Source of the DNA: Bacteroidales bacterium
Lineage (GTDB): Bacteria; Bacteroidota; Bacteroidia; Bacteroidales; Muribaculaceae
Direction of reading: 5' to 3'
Assembly: GCA_014800685.1 (NCBI GenBank)
Contig: JAAVFQ010000020.1
Location: forward strand, 32,178-96,177
DNA: 64,000 bases
The notes under the pieces were generated by a model. The model was not told the origin of the DNA. It did no database searches and saw only the letters and a program-made list of their open reading frames with translations. Position numbers and translations under genes: made by a program. This document shows positions 9,719 through 20,086 of this stretch, piece after piece (the first letter of the stretch is position 1; each line of letters begins with the position of its first letter).

Positions 9719-9749
9719 CAAAGTTAATAAATAATTAATGAAATACAAA
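9719..9749 (-). promoter_or_regulatory. Bacteroidota-type promoter of rel
   Basis: Read on the minus strand, TTTG (9749-9746), 19 nt, then TAACTTTG (9726-9719) fits the consensus exactly. The predicted transcript start is at about 9713-9716, at the annotated ATG, implying a leaderless mRNA or a downstream start codon. Confidence 0.7.
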
Positions 9750-9789
9750 CTAATCAAGCCTCAATCATACTCGCAGCCTTGCATCTGAC

Positions 9790-9832
9790 AAGCCCCCGGC
9801 GCCACAAGTACTGCCTTGAGAGCCGGGGGCTT
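9790..9832 (-). terminator. GC-rich hairpin downstream of the T9SS protein gene
   Basis: A perfect 11-bp inverted repeat (AAGCCCCCGGC / GCCGGGGGCTT) has a 21-nt loop. It is the second of two tandem hairpins following the 1593-aa gene. It could also act on the plus strand. Confidence 0.6.
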
Positions 9833-9845
9833 ACCCAAAAAGGAA

Positions 9846-9884
9846 GGAGGGTGCGCCAAAATTTATCCTTTTGGCACACCCTCC
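9846..9884 (-). terminator. Terminator of the 1593-aa T9SS protein gene
   Basis: The stem GGAGGGTGCGCCAAAA / TTTTGGCACACCCTCC has one mismatch and a 7-nt loop. On the minus strand it is followed by TTCCTTTTT. It lies about 37 nt after the stop codon of the large exported protein gene. Confidence 0.8.
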
Positions 9885-9920
9885 GTGGTGTTTATGTAGT
9901 ATGATTATCTATGCCAATGC

Positions 9921-12900
9921 TTATTTAACCACTACCTTGGCTATCTTGTCACCGCTCTTGACGATGAAGACTCCGGCATCAGCAGGAATGCTCTGACGAG
10001 AATCGGTGATAGTAAGCTGGCGCACGCACTTGCCGTCGGCTGTGAAGACTGCTACTTCGCGTCCGCTGAGACCGTTTACTATGATCTCGCCGTGACCACC
10101 ATGAACGCCGTTGAGAGCATCCACGTTGTCTACTCCGAGCGCATAGATATTGAGGCCTGTGCCGCGGGGTGAAGTGAACTCTTTGCCATCCTCACGGCGA
10201 ACTACAGTGTGCACATAGTAGGAAGCATTGTTGTCGCCGAGTGCAGCGTCAGATACGCTTCTGTCTGCAGTGTGCCATGCCACGTTTTCGTATGAGCCCT
10301 TGAGGTCACCGCTGGTAGCGCGACGATATACGTCGTAGCCTACGATCTCCCACTGCTTGGGAGTAGCGCGAGTGAAGGAGATGTCGTCAATCATAGCGTT
10401 GAACTGACCCCAGCTGCGATATACGAACGCGAAATACTTGGCATCTTTGGGGAGGGTGAATGAGCACTCTTCCCAAACGTCAGTACCGCTCTTAGAGAAG
10501 GGACGGAGACGCTTCCATTCGCCGCAGGTCCATTCGTTGCCATTCTGAACGATTTCATTGCCGATCTCGCGAGAACCGGTAGAATACCAGATTTCTACAG
10601 TTTCGGTATACTGGCTGTCGCCTGTACAGAACTGGAAGGTGACGTCGGTGCCGCCTACCACCTCGGGTGAGATGAGCCAGTCGGCAGACTGAGTGGGATC
10701 TTCCACGCCTTCGATGAATGCACATGAGCGTGCCATGATGCAGTTCTTACCGCTGATCGGAGTGTAGCGCTCTGCGCCGAGGATGCCTACCTTGGTAGGA
10801 TCGAACACCTGCCATCCGCAAGCCTTGTCGCTGTCGGGCCAGTTAGCACCTTCGATAGCGAAGGGTGTCTTCTCATCCATATCGACGTTGATCCAGTCGC
10901 CGATGTTACCGGTGATTTCGAAAGGAGTCTCAAACTCGAAGCTTTCGAGGTCGCCATATTCAGTATCGGGCTCATCCCAAGTGATGGTCGGAGTGTCGTG
11001 AGCATCATTCCAGGAGCCATACATGTTGGTCACCAGAGGAAGCTGATTGTCGCGCAGTGCCACTGTGCATTCTCTGTGGTTGTTCATTTCCACCTGATCC
11101 TCCTCATCCTCGATATCTGCAGTCACCTTGAGCTCTTTATATTTCAGATACTCAGGCTTGATTTCGATAGGCATGCTGAAGGTGTAGTTGCCGGCGGGAG
11201 TAAGACGACGCACGGGAACGTCCATGCGGCCAAGCTGGTCGCCATTGTCGCCGAAGTAGCGCACTACGAGAGTGGTACGGCCTGCTTCGAGACCGGAGTT
11301 GTTGACGATGATAGAATAAGTGGGTGTCTCACCTGCCCATGCTGATGCAGGACCGGACACACCGGTGATGCGGAAGTCATGGTCTACGTCCTGGTAGATG
11401 CGATAGTTGTCAAGGAGGCAGTAAGAATAGTCGCCGCCTGTGAGCTGACAACGCACGTAGAGCTGAACCCAGGGGCAGTTCTGGTAAGCTTCGGGAAGCA
11501 CTTCATTCCAGTCTACCCAGTGGCTGTCACCGAGCTCTGAAGGACGGTCGGGATTGATGGTGAAGAGAAGCTCTTCCTGAGACTGACCGTAGCGACGACC
11601 GTAGATATACATAGTCGCTGCGTCGAAGTAATCCCAGTAGCGGATGCCGATACGGGTTTCATTGATACCGGTAGTAGTCACCTTGGGAGCACGGAGCTCA
11701 CCCCAGCGGCTGCCGGCTGAAAGGGCTGTACAGATGAAGGCGCCGCCATTGAGGGCCGGGTCGCCGATGCCGAGACCTACACCGCTGCTGAGATGGCTGA
11801 AGGGACAATTGTCGAAGCCGTCTGTAGCCTTAAATCTCCAGGGGCCGGTGCTGAAGCTGGTTGATGTCGTGGGTGAGAATTCCTCTACCATGGGCACCTC
11901 ATAGAGTGCGCCGAGGAACTCATTGGCAAATTCGCTTCTTACTGAGCTACCCATTTCTGTCACAGCCACAGGGCCTACATAGTAAGACTGCTGCTTGCTT
12001 GTGTCGTAGGGAGTGAAGTCGAAGGTATTGCTGTGGGTTTCGCCTACCTTGCTGAGCGTAGCGCCGCTGAGGGTGCTTACTTCATAGAGGACGGTGTTGG
12101 GGTTGACCCATCCGCCGTTTACGCCGATGGTGACGGGATCCCAAGTGAGGTGAAGGGTCTTATTGTCGGCGCTTGCCTCGCCACGGATGTTCTGAGGCGC
12201 GAGCGGGGTGTCGATACCGAGATAAGCACGATAGTTGCGCTTAACGGTTCTCTCACCTTTATAATAGGTGGTGACGTTGAAGAAGTTGAAACCGTCGGCA
12301 TTAGAGTTCACCTTGAGCGAAACCTTATCGCCGGGCTTGCCGCTTGCTTCAGCTGAGTCGCCGTTTTCACATTCAGCCTTGATGGTGATGTCGCCGGTGT
12401 CAGCTGCGAGGTCTGAGCCATCGATAGCCTTGGTGGGCACGGTGCATTCGATAACTGCTGCGAGCTCGCCATCGGGACAGGGAGTGACAGTCACGTTTTC
12501 AGCTGCGCCGGGAGACTTGGAGGATACGTTTTCAAGGCTGTTGACCTCGAAGTTCCAGAGCTTGATACCGCGGGAGTTGTTATAAGCAGCCTCGCCGGTG
12601 TAGAAGCCGATATAGTAGTCTCCGGCCTCGGGCACTGCGAAGAGTGCGTCGATGGTGAGAGGATTGTTCACTACGGCTGCCTCACGCTCTATGATGAGTT
12701 CGGTCATTGAAGCGGGATTAGCCTCCTTGCCGATGTAGACCTTCACGTTACACTGATTCTTCTCGCTTGTGGTGTAGAAGTTGGAGTAAGTGAACGCGAG
12801 CGAATAGAGATGCTCCTTGGAGGGGAAGCTCATCTTGGGGAGGAAGAGCCAGTTGTCGGGAGTGTCGGTATACTGCGATACGAAGAGACCCATTGCAGGC

Positions 12901-14702
12901 ACCGCGCCGTCTACGAAGTTGAAGTCGTAGTTGCTTCTGCCGATATAGGTGCTGAAGAGGTTGGCCTGGTCAGCGGTGGGCACGAAAGTCTGGGGAAGTG
13001 CAAGTGCGCTACCGAGGACTTCTGAGATGGCCCTGCTGGGCTCTGAGGTCATGCCATTGGCAGTGGCTGTTACGGTGATAGCATAGCGGGTGAGGTCGCC
13101 GGGATTTTCAAAGGTGTATTTGCACTCCTTGAGGGGCTCGGCATTCTGCTTCTTGCCATCGAGATATACGTCATATTCAAGGGCCTCTACATCCACATAT
13201 CCTGCGTGGTAGCCCATTGCGCCGGGAGCGGTCCAGGTGAGAAGATCCTTGTCATACTTGACATTGGTGACAGCGAGAGGGTTGTCATTGCCAATCCAGC
13301 GTACGAGACGAGTTTCGGGGCCCTTCACGGTGCTTCCGTTAGCGAGCTTGAATTCAGGCACGATGGAGAATGAGTGGTTGCCCTGAGTGGTAGTGAAGGG
13401 CAGTGACACTTTCTGGCCGGGGGTGCATACCTGAGATGAAAGGAGCTCGTCGTCAAGATAAGCGCTCATGGTGAGCACCTCATTGTTGATAGCCGAGCCG
13501 TCATATACCTCTGCTGAAGCGGTGAATACAAATTCGCCGCTGAGAGAAGATTTCTCATGCTTGATTTCATCAATGACAGCCTGTGAGGGAGCGTTATCCT
13601 CTGCGTAAGACTCTATACAGTCGAGAGAAGCATAGTAGCCGAGGGGATTGAGCGACTCGCCGGCATAGCACTCCATATCCTCAACGTCCATGAATACGAG
13701 GTCCATGGAGTTGGAAGCCTGATTCTGATATACGGAGACAAATGCACGGTCCTTGGGGCTGTAGGTGAGGGGCTGAGAATATCCCTGCTCGGGGATAAAC
13801 TTGAACTCATCCTGAGAGATGTCGGTAGAGAACTGCTTCACTTCCACGAGTGTGGGAGAGAACTCCTGAGGCACGATATACATCTTGCCGCTTGACTTGA
13901 TGGTATAAAGCTCGCCGTCATTGGGGTTGTAGCAGAGGCTGGCCGCCATGCCGGGCACGCGGGTGGACTCGAGGTTGCCGAGATATTCCTTCCTGGGGGT
14001 TGCACCGGTGAGGTCAATCTCGTAGAGCTCGGAAGTGGTGCCGGTGGCAAGGTTCATGCCGAGTCCGTAGAACTTCTTCTTCTCGGGATTGTAGGTAAGC
14101 GCATAGTAGAATCCGGAGATGTCTCCTGCGCCCCATTCGATATTATCGAGCTGCTGGCCTGACTCAAGGTCGATGCGACGCCAGTAGGAAGCGAGCTCGT
14201 TGGTGACCATGTTCTGAGTATAGGCCGGTATGTATACGATACCGTCTACGATGCAGGTGGTCAGATAGTTGTAGTCTTCACCAAGGCTATACTCCACACC
14301 TCTGTAAATCTGAGAGAAACGGCCGGTGGCAAGATCCACTTCGCCAAACATGGCGGCGTTGAGCCCGGCAGCCATGGAGTGAGAGGGCACGAGCGCATAG
14401 GCTTTACCCCTGGGAGCCTCAGCCGAACGGGTGGCGAGGTGATTGATAGCTTTGGGTGCTGATTTTGTAGGAATTTCCATCTGACCGGAGGGGCCGATGA
14501 GGCTTTCCGTCGTCAGACGCATACGCTGATTGAGGCGCTGCAGATTCAGAATCTGCCGGCGATTTTCCACCTTTACCTTATTGGGAGCATAAGTAGCGCC
14601 GGGAAGCTCCTGACGCTTGTACTCATTCTCCGCCGTAAGGGGGAGCGCCACAGCTGCGACCGCGAGAGCGGTGGCAGACCATTGCAATAACATTCGTTTC
14701 AT
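9921..14702 (-). CDS. Large T9SS-exported multidomain surface protein (Fn3-like, choice-of-anchor J)
   Basis: This 1593-aa protein has a signal peptide (residues 1 to about 24). Its first 400 residues look like a beta-propeller-type repeat region, followed by several Fn3/Ig-like beta-sandwich modules (e.g. NPLAVTNVKYDKDLLTWTAP, TPLAPQNIRGEAS). Two MAM/choice-of-anchor-J-like jelly rolls include a late one with SADWLISPEVV and DDISFTRA. The last about 75 residues resemble a type IX secretion type A sorting tail (GREVAVFTADGKCVRQL ... DKIAKVVVK). It is therefore probably secreted across the outer membrane and surface-anchored. It is paralogous to the divergent 1637-codon gene at 15212 and they share motif order throughout. 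No catalytic motif is recognisable; adhesion or glycan binding is speculation. Confidence 0.85.
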   Translation of the reverse strand: MKRMLLQWSATALAVAAVALPLTAENEYKRQELPGATYAPNKVKVENRRQILNLQRLNQRMRLTTESLIGPSGQMEIPTKSAPKAINHLATRSAEAPRGKAYALVPSHSMAAGLNAAMFGEVDLATGRFSQIYRGVEYSLGEDYNYLTTCIVDGIVYIPAYTQNMVTNELASYWRRIDLESGQQLDNIEWGAGDISGFYYALTYNPEKKKFYGLGMNLATGTTSELYEIDLTGATPRKEYLGNLESTRVPGMAASLCYNPNDGELYTIKSSGKMYIVPQEFSPTLVEVKQFSTDISQDEFKFIPEQGYSQPLTYSPKDRAFVSVYQNQASNSMDLVFMDVEDMECYAGESLNPLGYYASLDCIESYAEDNAPSQAVIDEIKHEKSSLSGEFVFTASAEVYDGSAINNEVLTMSAYLDDELLSSQVCTPGQKVSLPFTTTQGNHSFSIVPEFKLANGSTVKGPETRLVRWIGNDNPLAVTNVKYDKDLLTWTAPGAMGYHAGYVDVEALEYDVYLDGKKQNAEPLKECKYTFENPGDLTRYAITVTATANGMTSEPSRAISEVLGSALALPQTFVPTADQANLFSTYIGRSNYDFNFVDGAVPAMGLFVSQYTDTPDNWLFLPKMSFPSKEHLYSLAFTYSNFYTTSEKNQCNVKVYIGKEANPASMTELIIEREAAVVNNPLTIDALFAVPEAGDYYIGFYTGEAAYNNSRGIKLWNFEVNSLENVSSKSPGAAENVTVTPCPDGELAAVIECTVPTKAIDGSDLAADTGDITIKAECENGDSAEASGKPGDKVSLKVNSNADGFNFFNVTTYYKGERTVKRNYRAYLGIDTPLAPQNIRGEASADNKTLHLTWDPVTIGVNGGWVNPNTVLYEVSTLSGATLSKVGETHSNTFDFTPYDTSKQQSYYVGPVAVTEMGSSVRSEFANEFLGALYEVPMVEEFSPTTSTSFSTGPWRFKATDGFDNCPFSHLSSGVGLGIGDPALNGGAFICTALSAGSRWGELRAPKVTTTGINETRIGIRYWDYFDAATMYIYGRRYGQSQEELLFTINPDRPSELGDSHWVDWNEVLPEAYQNCPWVQLYVRCQLTGGDYSYCLLDNYRIYQDVDHDFRITGVSGPASAWAGETPTYSIIVNNSGLEAGRTTLVVRYFGDNGDQLGRMDVPVRRLTPAGNYTFSMPIEIKPEYLKYKELKVTADIEDEEDQVEMNNHRECTVALRDNQLPLVTNMYGSWNDAHDTPTITWDEPDTEYGDLESFEFETPFEITGNIGDWINVDMDEKTPFAIEGANWPDSDKACGWQVFDPTKVGILGAERYTPISGKNCIMARSCAFIEGVEDPTQSADWLISPEVVGGTDVTFQFCTGDSQYTETVEIWYSTGSREIGNEIVQNGNEWTCGEWKRLRPFSKSGTDVWEECSFTLPKDAKYFAFVYRSWGQFNAMIDDISFTRATPKQWEIVGYDVYRRATSGDLKGSYENVAWHTADRSVSDAALGDNNASYYVHTVVRREDGKEFTSPRGTGLNIYALGVDNVDALNGVHGGHGEIIVNGLSGREVAVFTADGKCVRQLTITDSRQSIPADAGVFIVKSGDKIAKVVVK

Positions 14703-15211
14703 ACTTATATATTAGGTATTGTTAGTGTCGTCATAGGCACATCAAGATGCTCAAAGAGACTCTTTCTGCTCTCTTCATCTTTTATGTGGCTTGAATAATG
14801 GGTGTCCTTAGAGCAGGCTCTCGGCTATATTGAGTTAATTTGTGAAAATGCTATCTTAAAATCCCTTTTCACACGTCTAAATCCTTAAGAGCGGTTTGTT
14901 CTAAAAACGTTGCAAGTTACCAAAAAATTTTAATCCACACAAGAAATTTCACGCCCGATTAACACACTTTAACGTTTCGCCGACCAATCACGTTTTAGAC
15001 AATTTCCCTCTTTTTTAAAATTATTACCCAATTTTTTTTGATAATCAGGAATATTTTTACTAACTTCGCGTCAAAACCCAGACCAACATTTACAACAAAA
15101 GTCTATCAGAACAACCTAAATTTCAAGTATAGCATAAATCATTTATCGAAATACAGACATTTGTTTATCACAAACAATATTTTTTATAACATACAAATTA
15201 ACTACAAATCC
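14703..15211. other. Divergent intergenic region between two giant T9SS paralogs
   Basis: This 509-bp AT-rich stretch has no gene. It holds the start-proximal regions of both large paralogs: a clear plus-strand promoter at 15037-15068, and a weaker minus-strand candidate around 14913-14943 (TAACTTGC with a CTTG at about 20 nt upstream). Both leaders are over 130 nt, leaving room for post-transcriptional control. Confidence 0.6.
15037..15068 (+). promoter_or_regulatory. Promoter of the 1579-aa T9SS protein gene
   Basis: TTTG at 15037-15040, a 20-nt spacer and TAACTTCG at 15061-15068 match the Bacteroidota consensus with one change in the -7 box. The predicted transcript start is near 15073. 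This excludes the in-frame upstream TTG at 15038 as a real start. Confidence 0.65.
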
Positions 15212-18200
15212 ATGACAAGCAAAATCCTGACACTGGGCCTTGCCGCCCTTATCGGATGCTCCGCTCTTTTACCGGCGGATGCCGTGGCCAAAAAGCACCA
15301 GAGAGTGCTCGGCGACGGCTCTCTACCCATGGTGAAGGGCGTTGACAAAAATTCCCCGATGGCTCGGCATCGAGCCGAACGCGGCACCAGACAGCTTAAC
15401 AGTCTGCATGCCGAACGCTCCGGTCTCCTCGACCTGCGTCGCTACAAACCTATGAAGGAGCGCGCTGCCTCCACTCGCTCTATGACCAATCCCCGCGGTC
15501 ATTTCATCGGCGCTGTGGGCTCTTACGCCGCTATGGAGTATTTCAACCAGGCCTTCCTCGGCACTATCGATGCCAAAACCGGCCACGTGGAAAGCCTCTT
15601 CACTTCCGGCGCTCTGCTCAATGGCAACGACTATGACATCCAGGGTGGATTCGTGCGAAACGGTATCTATTACACCTGTCTGCTCGAAGGTGACGACCAG
15701 GTGGTGTGGGCCCGCTTCGACATCGAAACCGGAAGCCAGCTCCCTCCCATCAGATTTGACTCTTCGGCTTTCGCTTATGCCTATTCCATGACCTACAATG
15801 AGGCTGAAGACCTCGTCTATTGCCTCTCTATCGACCTCACGAGCGGCGCCGACAATATGCTGGTGGTCTTCAATCCCGCAGGCAACTTCGACCTCGTCTC
15901 GGCCGTCAACCTCAACACCTCTAACTTCGTAGCCGGCATTGCCTATAACCCTAAAGACCAGCAGGTATATGCCTTTGACGACTCCGGACGCATCTCCATA
16001 GTGGAGAGTGGCAAGCCCACTCTTATCGAGGCCGGCGAATTCCTCGGCGATGATGTGCCCATCGATAGCGGCGTGGCTACTCAGGTCTGCTATAGCCCTC
16101 TGGATGAATGCTTCGCCATGGTGGTCCGCGACCCGGTGAGAAAAATCATCCGTCTGGGCTTCTTCTCTGATGAAGACAACGAAGAGGCCGGCCTCTCAGC
16201 CTGGGAGATTATGGATGGTCCCGAACTTGGCAGCGCCCAGTATGTCACCCCCTATTTCATCTCTCTTGACTGCACTGACCCCTTCGCCGATAACGATGCC
16301 ACAGAGATTCCCGCCGTTCCTACCATCAACTTCGAGAAGAACGCACTCTCCGGCACCATAACTGTCACTGTCCCCTCCTACTACTATAGCGGCGCCTCTA
16401 TCCCCGCTACCGAGAAGGTGAAAATGACAGTCAATATCGATGACAAAGAGGCTCTCGCCGGAGACTTCGCTCCCGGCTCCGTGCAGACCATCAATTCCAC
16501 TCTCGCTCAGGGCGAACACGTGATGACCATCTCCTGCCTCACAAATGGCGAGAAGAGCCCCGTGAGAACCATTAATTTCTATGTGGGCAACGACAACCCG
16601 AAGGCTGTCACCAACCTCAACCTTGATGGCAACACTCTCACCTGGACCGCTCCCGGCGACAAGGGTGTGCACAATGGCTACGTAGACACGGCTGCTCTCA
16701 CCTACGACGTCCTTATCGGCGGCAAGAAGCAGAATAGCGAGCCTATCACTGCCACTACCTATACTTTTGAAGTGCCCGCCGACCTCCAGTACACCACAAT
16801 CGAGGTTATCGCTTCTGCCAACGGCGTAAGCTCTGCCGCCACCTCTACCGTACAGGTTATCGGACGCGCTCTTGACCTCCCCGTGATGCTTGAGCCCACC
16901 GTCGAGGAGTCTGACCTCTTCCAGATCATCAACGCTCCCGGCCACGACTCAATGTTCTTCCTTGATCAGGACCAGGGCTTCAACATGTTCCGCTGCTACG
17001 TAGGCTCGGCCGATACCGCCGACAACTGGCTCTTCCTCCCCGTAGCTCACTTCCCCACCGTAGACCACCTCTACAATTTCGCCTTCACTTACGCCAATGG
17101 TATGTATGAGGGTAAAGAGCGTCTTGACATCTATCTGACCAAGAAGGTGACCACCGAGACTTCCGGCATGGTCAACATCATGCATCAGACCAGCCTTGAC
17201 TCTCCCGACCCCAAATACTTCTCGCTCAACTTCGGTATCCCTGAAGCCGGCGACTGGTATATCGCTTTCCATTGCACCAGCCACGGTGAAAGCGGCGGTG
17301 GCGTCTCTCTCTGGGACTTCGCCATCAATGGTCTCACCGGCTCTTCCGACGTGCCCGGCGACCCCCAGAACGTGACCTTCACTCCCGCTCCTCTCGGCGC
17401 TCTCAGCACCAAGATTGACATCACTGCGCCTGTGAAGAATATCATCGGCAAGGATCTCGATGCCTCTTCCGACATCACCTTCACCGTGAAGTGCGGCGAA
17501 AACACCGTAACTGCTACCGCTAAGCCCGGACAGGTGGCTTCTACTGAAATCGCTGTCCCCTCCAACGGCTATGCCACATTCGAGATTACTCCCTCCAACA
17601 GCAAGGGTAGCGGTCTGGCTCGCGATTATCGCCACTATGTAGGACTCGACCGTCCTCTCTGCCCCACTAACATCAAGTGTGAGCCTCTGGACGACAACAT
17701 GAACGTCAACATCACCTGGGACCGTCCCGGCAACGTCGGCGAGAATGGCGGATACGTGGATGCCGATGCTCTTGATTATCGCGTCTACAATGTCACCGGC
17801 GCCGCTTACCAGCAGCTTGGTGTCACCAAAGACCTCAACTACAAATTCACCGCTGCCGAGAAGCAGGAAATCTATAACCTCGGCCCTGCTGCCTTCAATG
17901 AGGTGGGCGAGTCCAGATTCTCTCAGTTTGTCAATGACATCCTCGGCAAGCCTTATCTGCTCCCGATGGTAGAGGAGTTCGGCAACAATGCCTTCAGCTA
18001 CGAGCCCTTCTATCTCAACCTCACCCCTCCCTTCGAGAACTGTGCTATCCAGCCTATCACCTCCGTTCTCTCACCCTCTTACGAGCACGGATGTACCACT
18101 GACTGCGAAGATGGTGCCATCATCGTCTACAACACAAGCCGTCACAACTGCCAGGGCGAACTCGTTCTCCCCAAATTCAGCACTAAGAGCGTGGAGGATG

Positions 18201-19951
18201 CTACCTTCTCACTCCGCATGATTGACTTCAAAGATGCTCCCGAAGTAGAACTCTGGGGACGCTGCGCAGGCAACAATGACCTCAAGCTCTTCGGCAAGTT
18301 CACTCTCAATCATCCCGCCAAGGGAGAATGGGTAGACGCTGAAGTGGTCATCCCCGCTGAATATCTCGACAAGGGCTGGGTGCAGTGCGTACTTCGCTTC
18401 AACCTGACCACCGCAGCTGCCGAGTATGCCTTCATCGACGGCTACTCAGTGTCACAGAACATTGACACCGACCTCGGCATCAAGAGCGTCTCAGGCGCAA
18501 GCACAGTCTACACCGGCGAGCAGTATTCCTACTCTATCAATATGGTAAATGGCGGTAAGGAACTTCTCCGCGTAGGCCAGGGCTCTCTTGAGATCTCACT
18601 TCTCGACAAGGATGGCAACCGCCTCACCTATCAGAAGATGTCTACTCCCCGTATCCTCCCCGTCACCGACATCTTCTTCAACTACGACGTTCATGTGCTG
18701 GAGAACTATGCCGCAGTCTCTCCCCTCACCCTCGAAGTGAAGGCATACGTGGATGGCGACGAAGTGGAATGGAACAATAACGCTTCTGTCACTATCAACG
18801 TGCGCGACAACGAGGCTCCCGTGGTGCGCGACCTCACCGCCAAGTGGGATGACGACTACTCAAAAGTAGACCTCTCATGGAGCGAGCCTGACCTCGACCA
18901 CTCCGGCTATGACGGCTTCGAGCTCCTTCAGGGCTTTGACAATAGCGACAAGCTCGGTCAGTTTGTCAATGTCGACATGGACAAGAAGATACCTTTCTGC
19001 TTCGATGGTCTCCGCTGGGAGGGCGACAACACCCCGATGGCTTGGCAGGTGATCGACACCGATGAGGTATATCCCTGGAAGAACGACCCGCGTCTGGGCG
19101 CTCACGGCGGCCACAAGTATCTTATGGCCCGTAACCCTGAGTATGACCTCAATACCGACGAGAACAAGACTCAGGCTGCCGACTGGCTCATTTCTCCCGA
19201 AGTGGTGCCCGGCTCAGAGCTCACTTTCTGGTATGGCACTATCGACTCTTCTCTCACCGAGTATATCGAACTCTGGGTGTCTTCTACCGATGACACTCTC
19301 GGCGATGAGATTGTAAAGGCAAGCGAGGAGACAAGCGTAGGCGCTACTTGCGGTTCATTCCGCTATGTACGCACCTTCTCCAAGTCAGGAGAAGACGCAT
19401 GGGAGGAAGTGAAAGTAACGCTTCCGGCCGATGCCAAGTATTTCGCTCTCGTATATCGTTCTATCGACGGCTTCGGCGTAATGCTTGACGACCTCACATT
19501 TGACCAGGCCAAGACTGTCCGCTCCGAACTCGACCACTATGCTATCTGGTCTCTCACCAACAATGACTGGAAGACCTGGGCATGCGTAGCCGATGATCTC
19601 CACACTACTAACTTTACCGACACCAAGGCAAGCAAGGATGTCACCAACACTTACTACGTGATAACCTACGTGAAGAGTGGCGATTCCTTCGTTGGCGGTC
19701 CGAAGTCTAATCCTGCTAAGGTGTATGGCCTCGGTGCTGAAAGCATTGACAATGCACAGCGCGGTGTGAGCGGCGACAAGGGTCAGATCATCATCCGCGG
19801 ATATGAGGGCAACGTAGCCCGCATCTTCATGGCTGACGGACGCCTCGTGCGTGAGACTACTCTGACCTCAGAGTCTCAGAACATCAGCCTCGCTCCCGGC
19901 ATCTACGCCGTGAGAATCGGCAAGGCAGACTATAAGGTTATCGTGAAGTAA
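15212..19951 (+). CDS. Large T9SS-exported multidomain surface protein (paralog of the 9921 gene)
   Basis: This protein has about 1579 residues from the ATG at 15212. The longer frame from 15038 would begin inside the promoter and lacks a signal peptide. A signal peptide follows directly (MTSKILTLGLAALIGCSALL); LIGC could even be read as a lipobox. The domain order mirrors the divergent paralog: an N-terminal propeller-like region, Fn3/Ig modules (NPKAVTNLNLDGNTLTWTAP), jelly-roll modules (DNWLFLPVAHFP; AADWLISPEVVPGSELTFWY), and a C-terminal T9SS tail (GNVARIFMADGRLVRETTL ... GIYAVRIGKADYKVIVK). It has its own promoter and a strong downstream terminator. Function is unknown; surface display is a family-based inference. 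Confidence 0.85.
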   Translation: MTSKILTLGLAALIGCSALLPADAVAKKHQRVLGDGSLPMVKGVDKNSPMARHRAERGTRQLNSLHAERSGLLDLRRYKPMKERAASTRSMTNPRGHFIGAVGSYAAMEYFNQAFLGTIDAKTGHVESLFTSGALLNGNDYDIQGGFVRNGIYYTCLLEGDDQVVWARFDIETGSQLPPIRFDSSAFAYAYSMTYNEAEDLVYCLSIDLTSGADNMLVVFNPAGNFDLVSAVNLNTSNFVAGIAYNPKDQQVYAFDDSGRISIVESGKPTLIEAGEFLGDDVPIDSGVATQVCYSPLDECFAMVVRDPVRKIIRLGFFSDEDNEEAGLSAWEIMDGPELGSAQYVTPYFISLDCTDPFADNDATEIPAVPTINFEKNALSGTITVTVPSYYYSGASIPATEKVKMTVNIDDKEALAGDFAPGSVQTINSTLAQGEHVMTISCLTNGEKSPVRTINFYVGNDNPKAVTNLNLDGNTLTWTAPGDKGVHNGYVDTAALTYDVLIGGKKQNSEPITATTYTFEVPADLQYTTIEVIASANGVSSAATSTVQVIGRALDLPVMLEPTVEESDLFQIINAPGHDSMFFLDQDQGFNMFRCYVGSADTADNWLFLPVAHFPTVDHLYNFAFTYANGMYEGKERLDIYLTKKVTTETSGMVNIMHQTSLDSPDPKYFSLNFGIPEAGDWYIAFHCTSHGESGGGVSLWDFAINGLTGSSDVPGDPQNVTFTPAPLGALSTKIDITAPVKNIIGKDLDASSDITFTVKCGENTVTATAKPGQVASTEIAVPSNGYATFEITPSNSKGSGLARDYRHYVGLDRPLCPTNIKCEPLDDNMNVNITWDRPGNVGENGGYVDADALDYRVYNVTGAAYQQLGVTKDLNYKFTAAEKQEIYNLGPAAFNEVGESRFSQFVNDILGKPYLLPMVEEFGNNAFSYEPFYLNLTPPFENCAIQPITSVLSPSYEHGCTTDCEDGAIIVYNTSRHNCQGELVLPKFSTKSVEDATFSLRMIDFKDAPEVELWGRCAGNNDLKLFGKFTLNHPAKGEWVDAEVVIPAEYLDKGWVQCVLRFNLTTAAAEYAFIDGYSVSQNIDTDLGIKSVSGASTVYTGEQYSYSINMVNGGKELLRVGQGSLEISLLDKDGNRLTYQKMSTPRILPVTDIFFNYDVHVLENYAAVSPLTLEVKAYVDGDEVEWNNNASVTINVRDNEAPVVRDLTAKWDDDYSKVDLSWSEPDLDHSGYDGFELLQGFDNSDKLGQFVNVDMDKKIPFCFDGLRWEGDNTPMAWQVIDTDEVYPWKNDPRLGAHGGHKYLMARNPEYDLNTDENKTQAADWLISPEVVPGSELTFWYGTIDSSLTEYIELWVSSTDDTLGDEIVKASEETSVGATCGSFRYVRTFSKSGEDAWEEVKVTLPADAKYFALVYRSIDGFGVMLDDLTFDQAKTVRSELDHYAIWSLTNNDWKTWACVADDLHTTNFTDTKASKDVTNTYYVITYVKSGDSFVGGPKSNPAKVYGLGAESIDNAQRGVSGDKGQIIIRGYEGNVARIFMADGRLVRETTLTSESQNISLAPGIYAVRIGKADYKVIVK

Positions 19952-19983
19952 GCATAACCTTTCTGACTTACATATATATTAAG

Positions 19984-20025
19984 GGAGGCCGCCCGGAATG
20001 ATTCCGGAGCGGCCTCCTCTTTATA
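19984..20025 (+). terminator. Terminator after the large T9SS protein gene
   Basis: The stem GGAGGCCGC / GCGGCCTCC has an inner stem CCGGAAT / ATTCCGG, followed by TCTTTATATT. It is a strong rho-independent terminator 33 nt past the stop codon. Confidence 0.85.
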
Positions 20026-20055
20026 TTATGGCGACGGTATCTTTATATTATGGCG
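20018..20055. repeat. Short tandem repeat TCTTTATATTATGGCG x2
   Basis: A 16-nt unit occurs twice with 23-nt periodicity immediately after the terminator. It is probably a local slippage duplication of the U-tract region. Confidence 0.6.
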
Positions 20056-20086
20056 CCGGGTATAGATTGAGTCTGAGCATAGAGTC

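Noticed and set aside
15038..15211. TTG start at 15038 for the large T9SS protein
   Set aside because: It overlaps the predicted promoter, gives an AT-rich Lys/Asn-rich extension and buries the signal peptide that starts at 15212.
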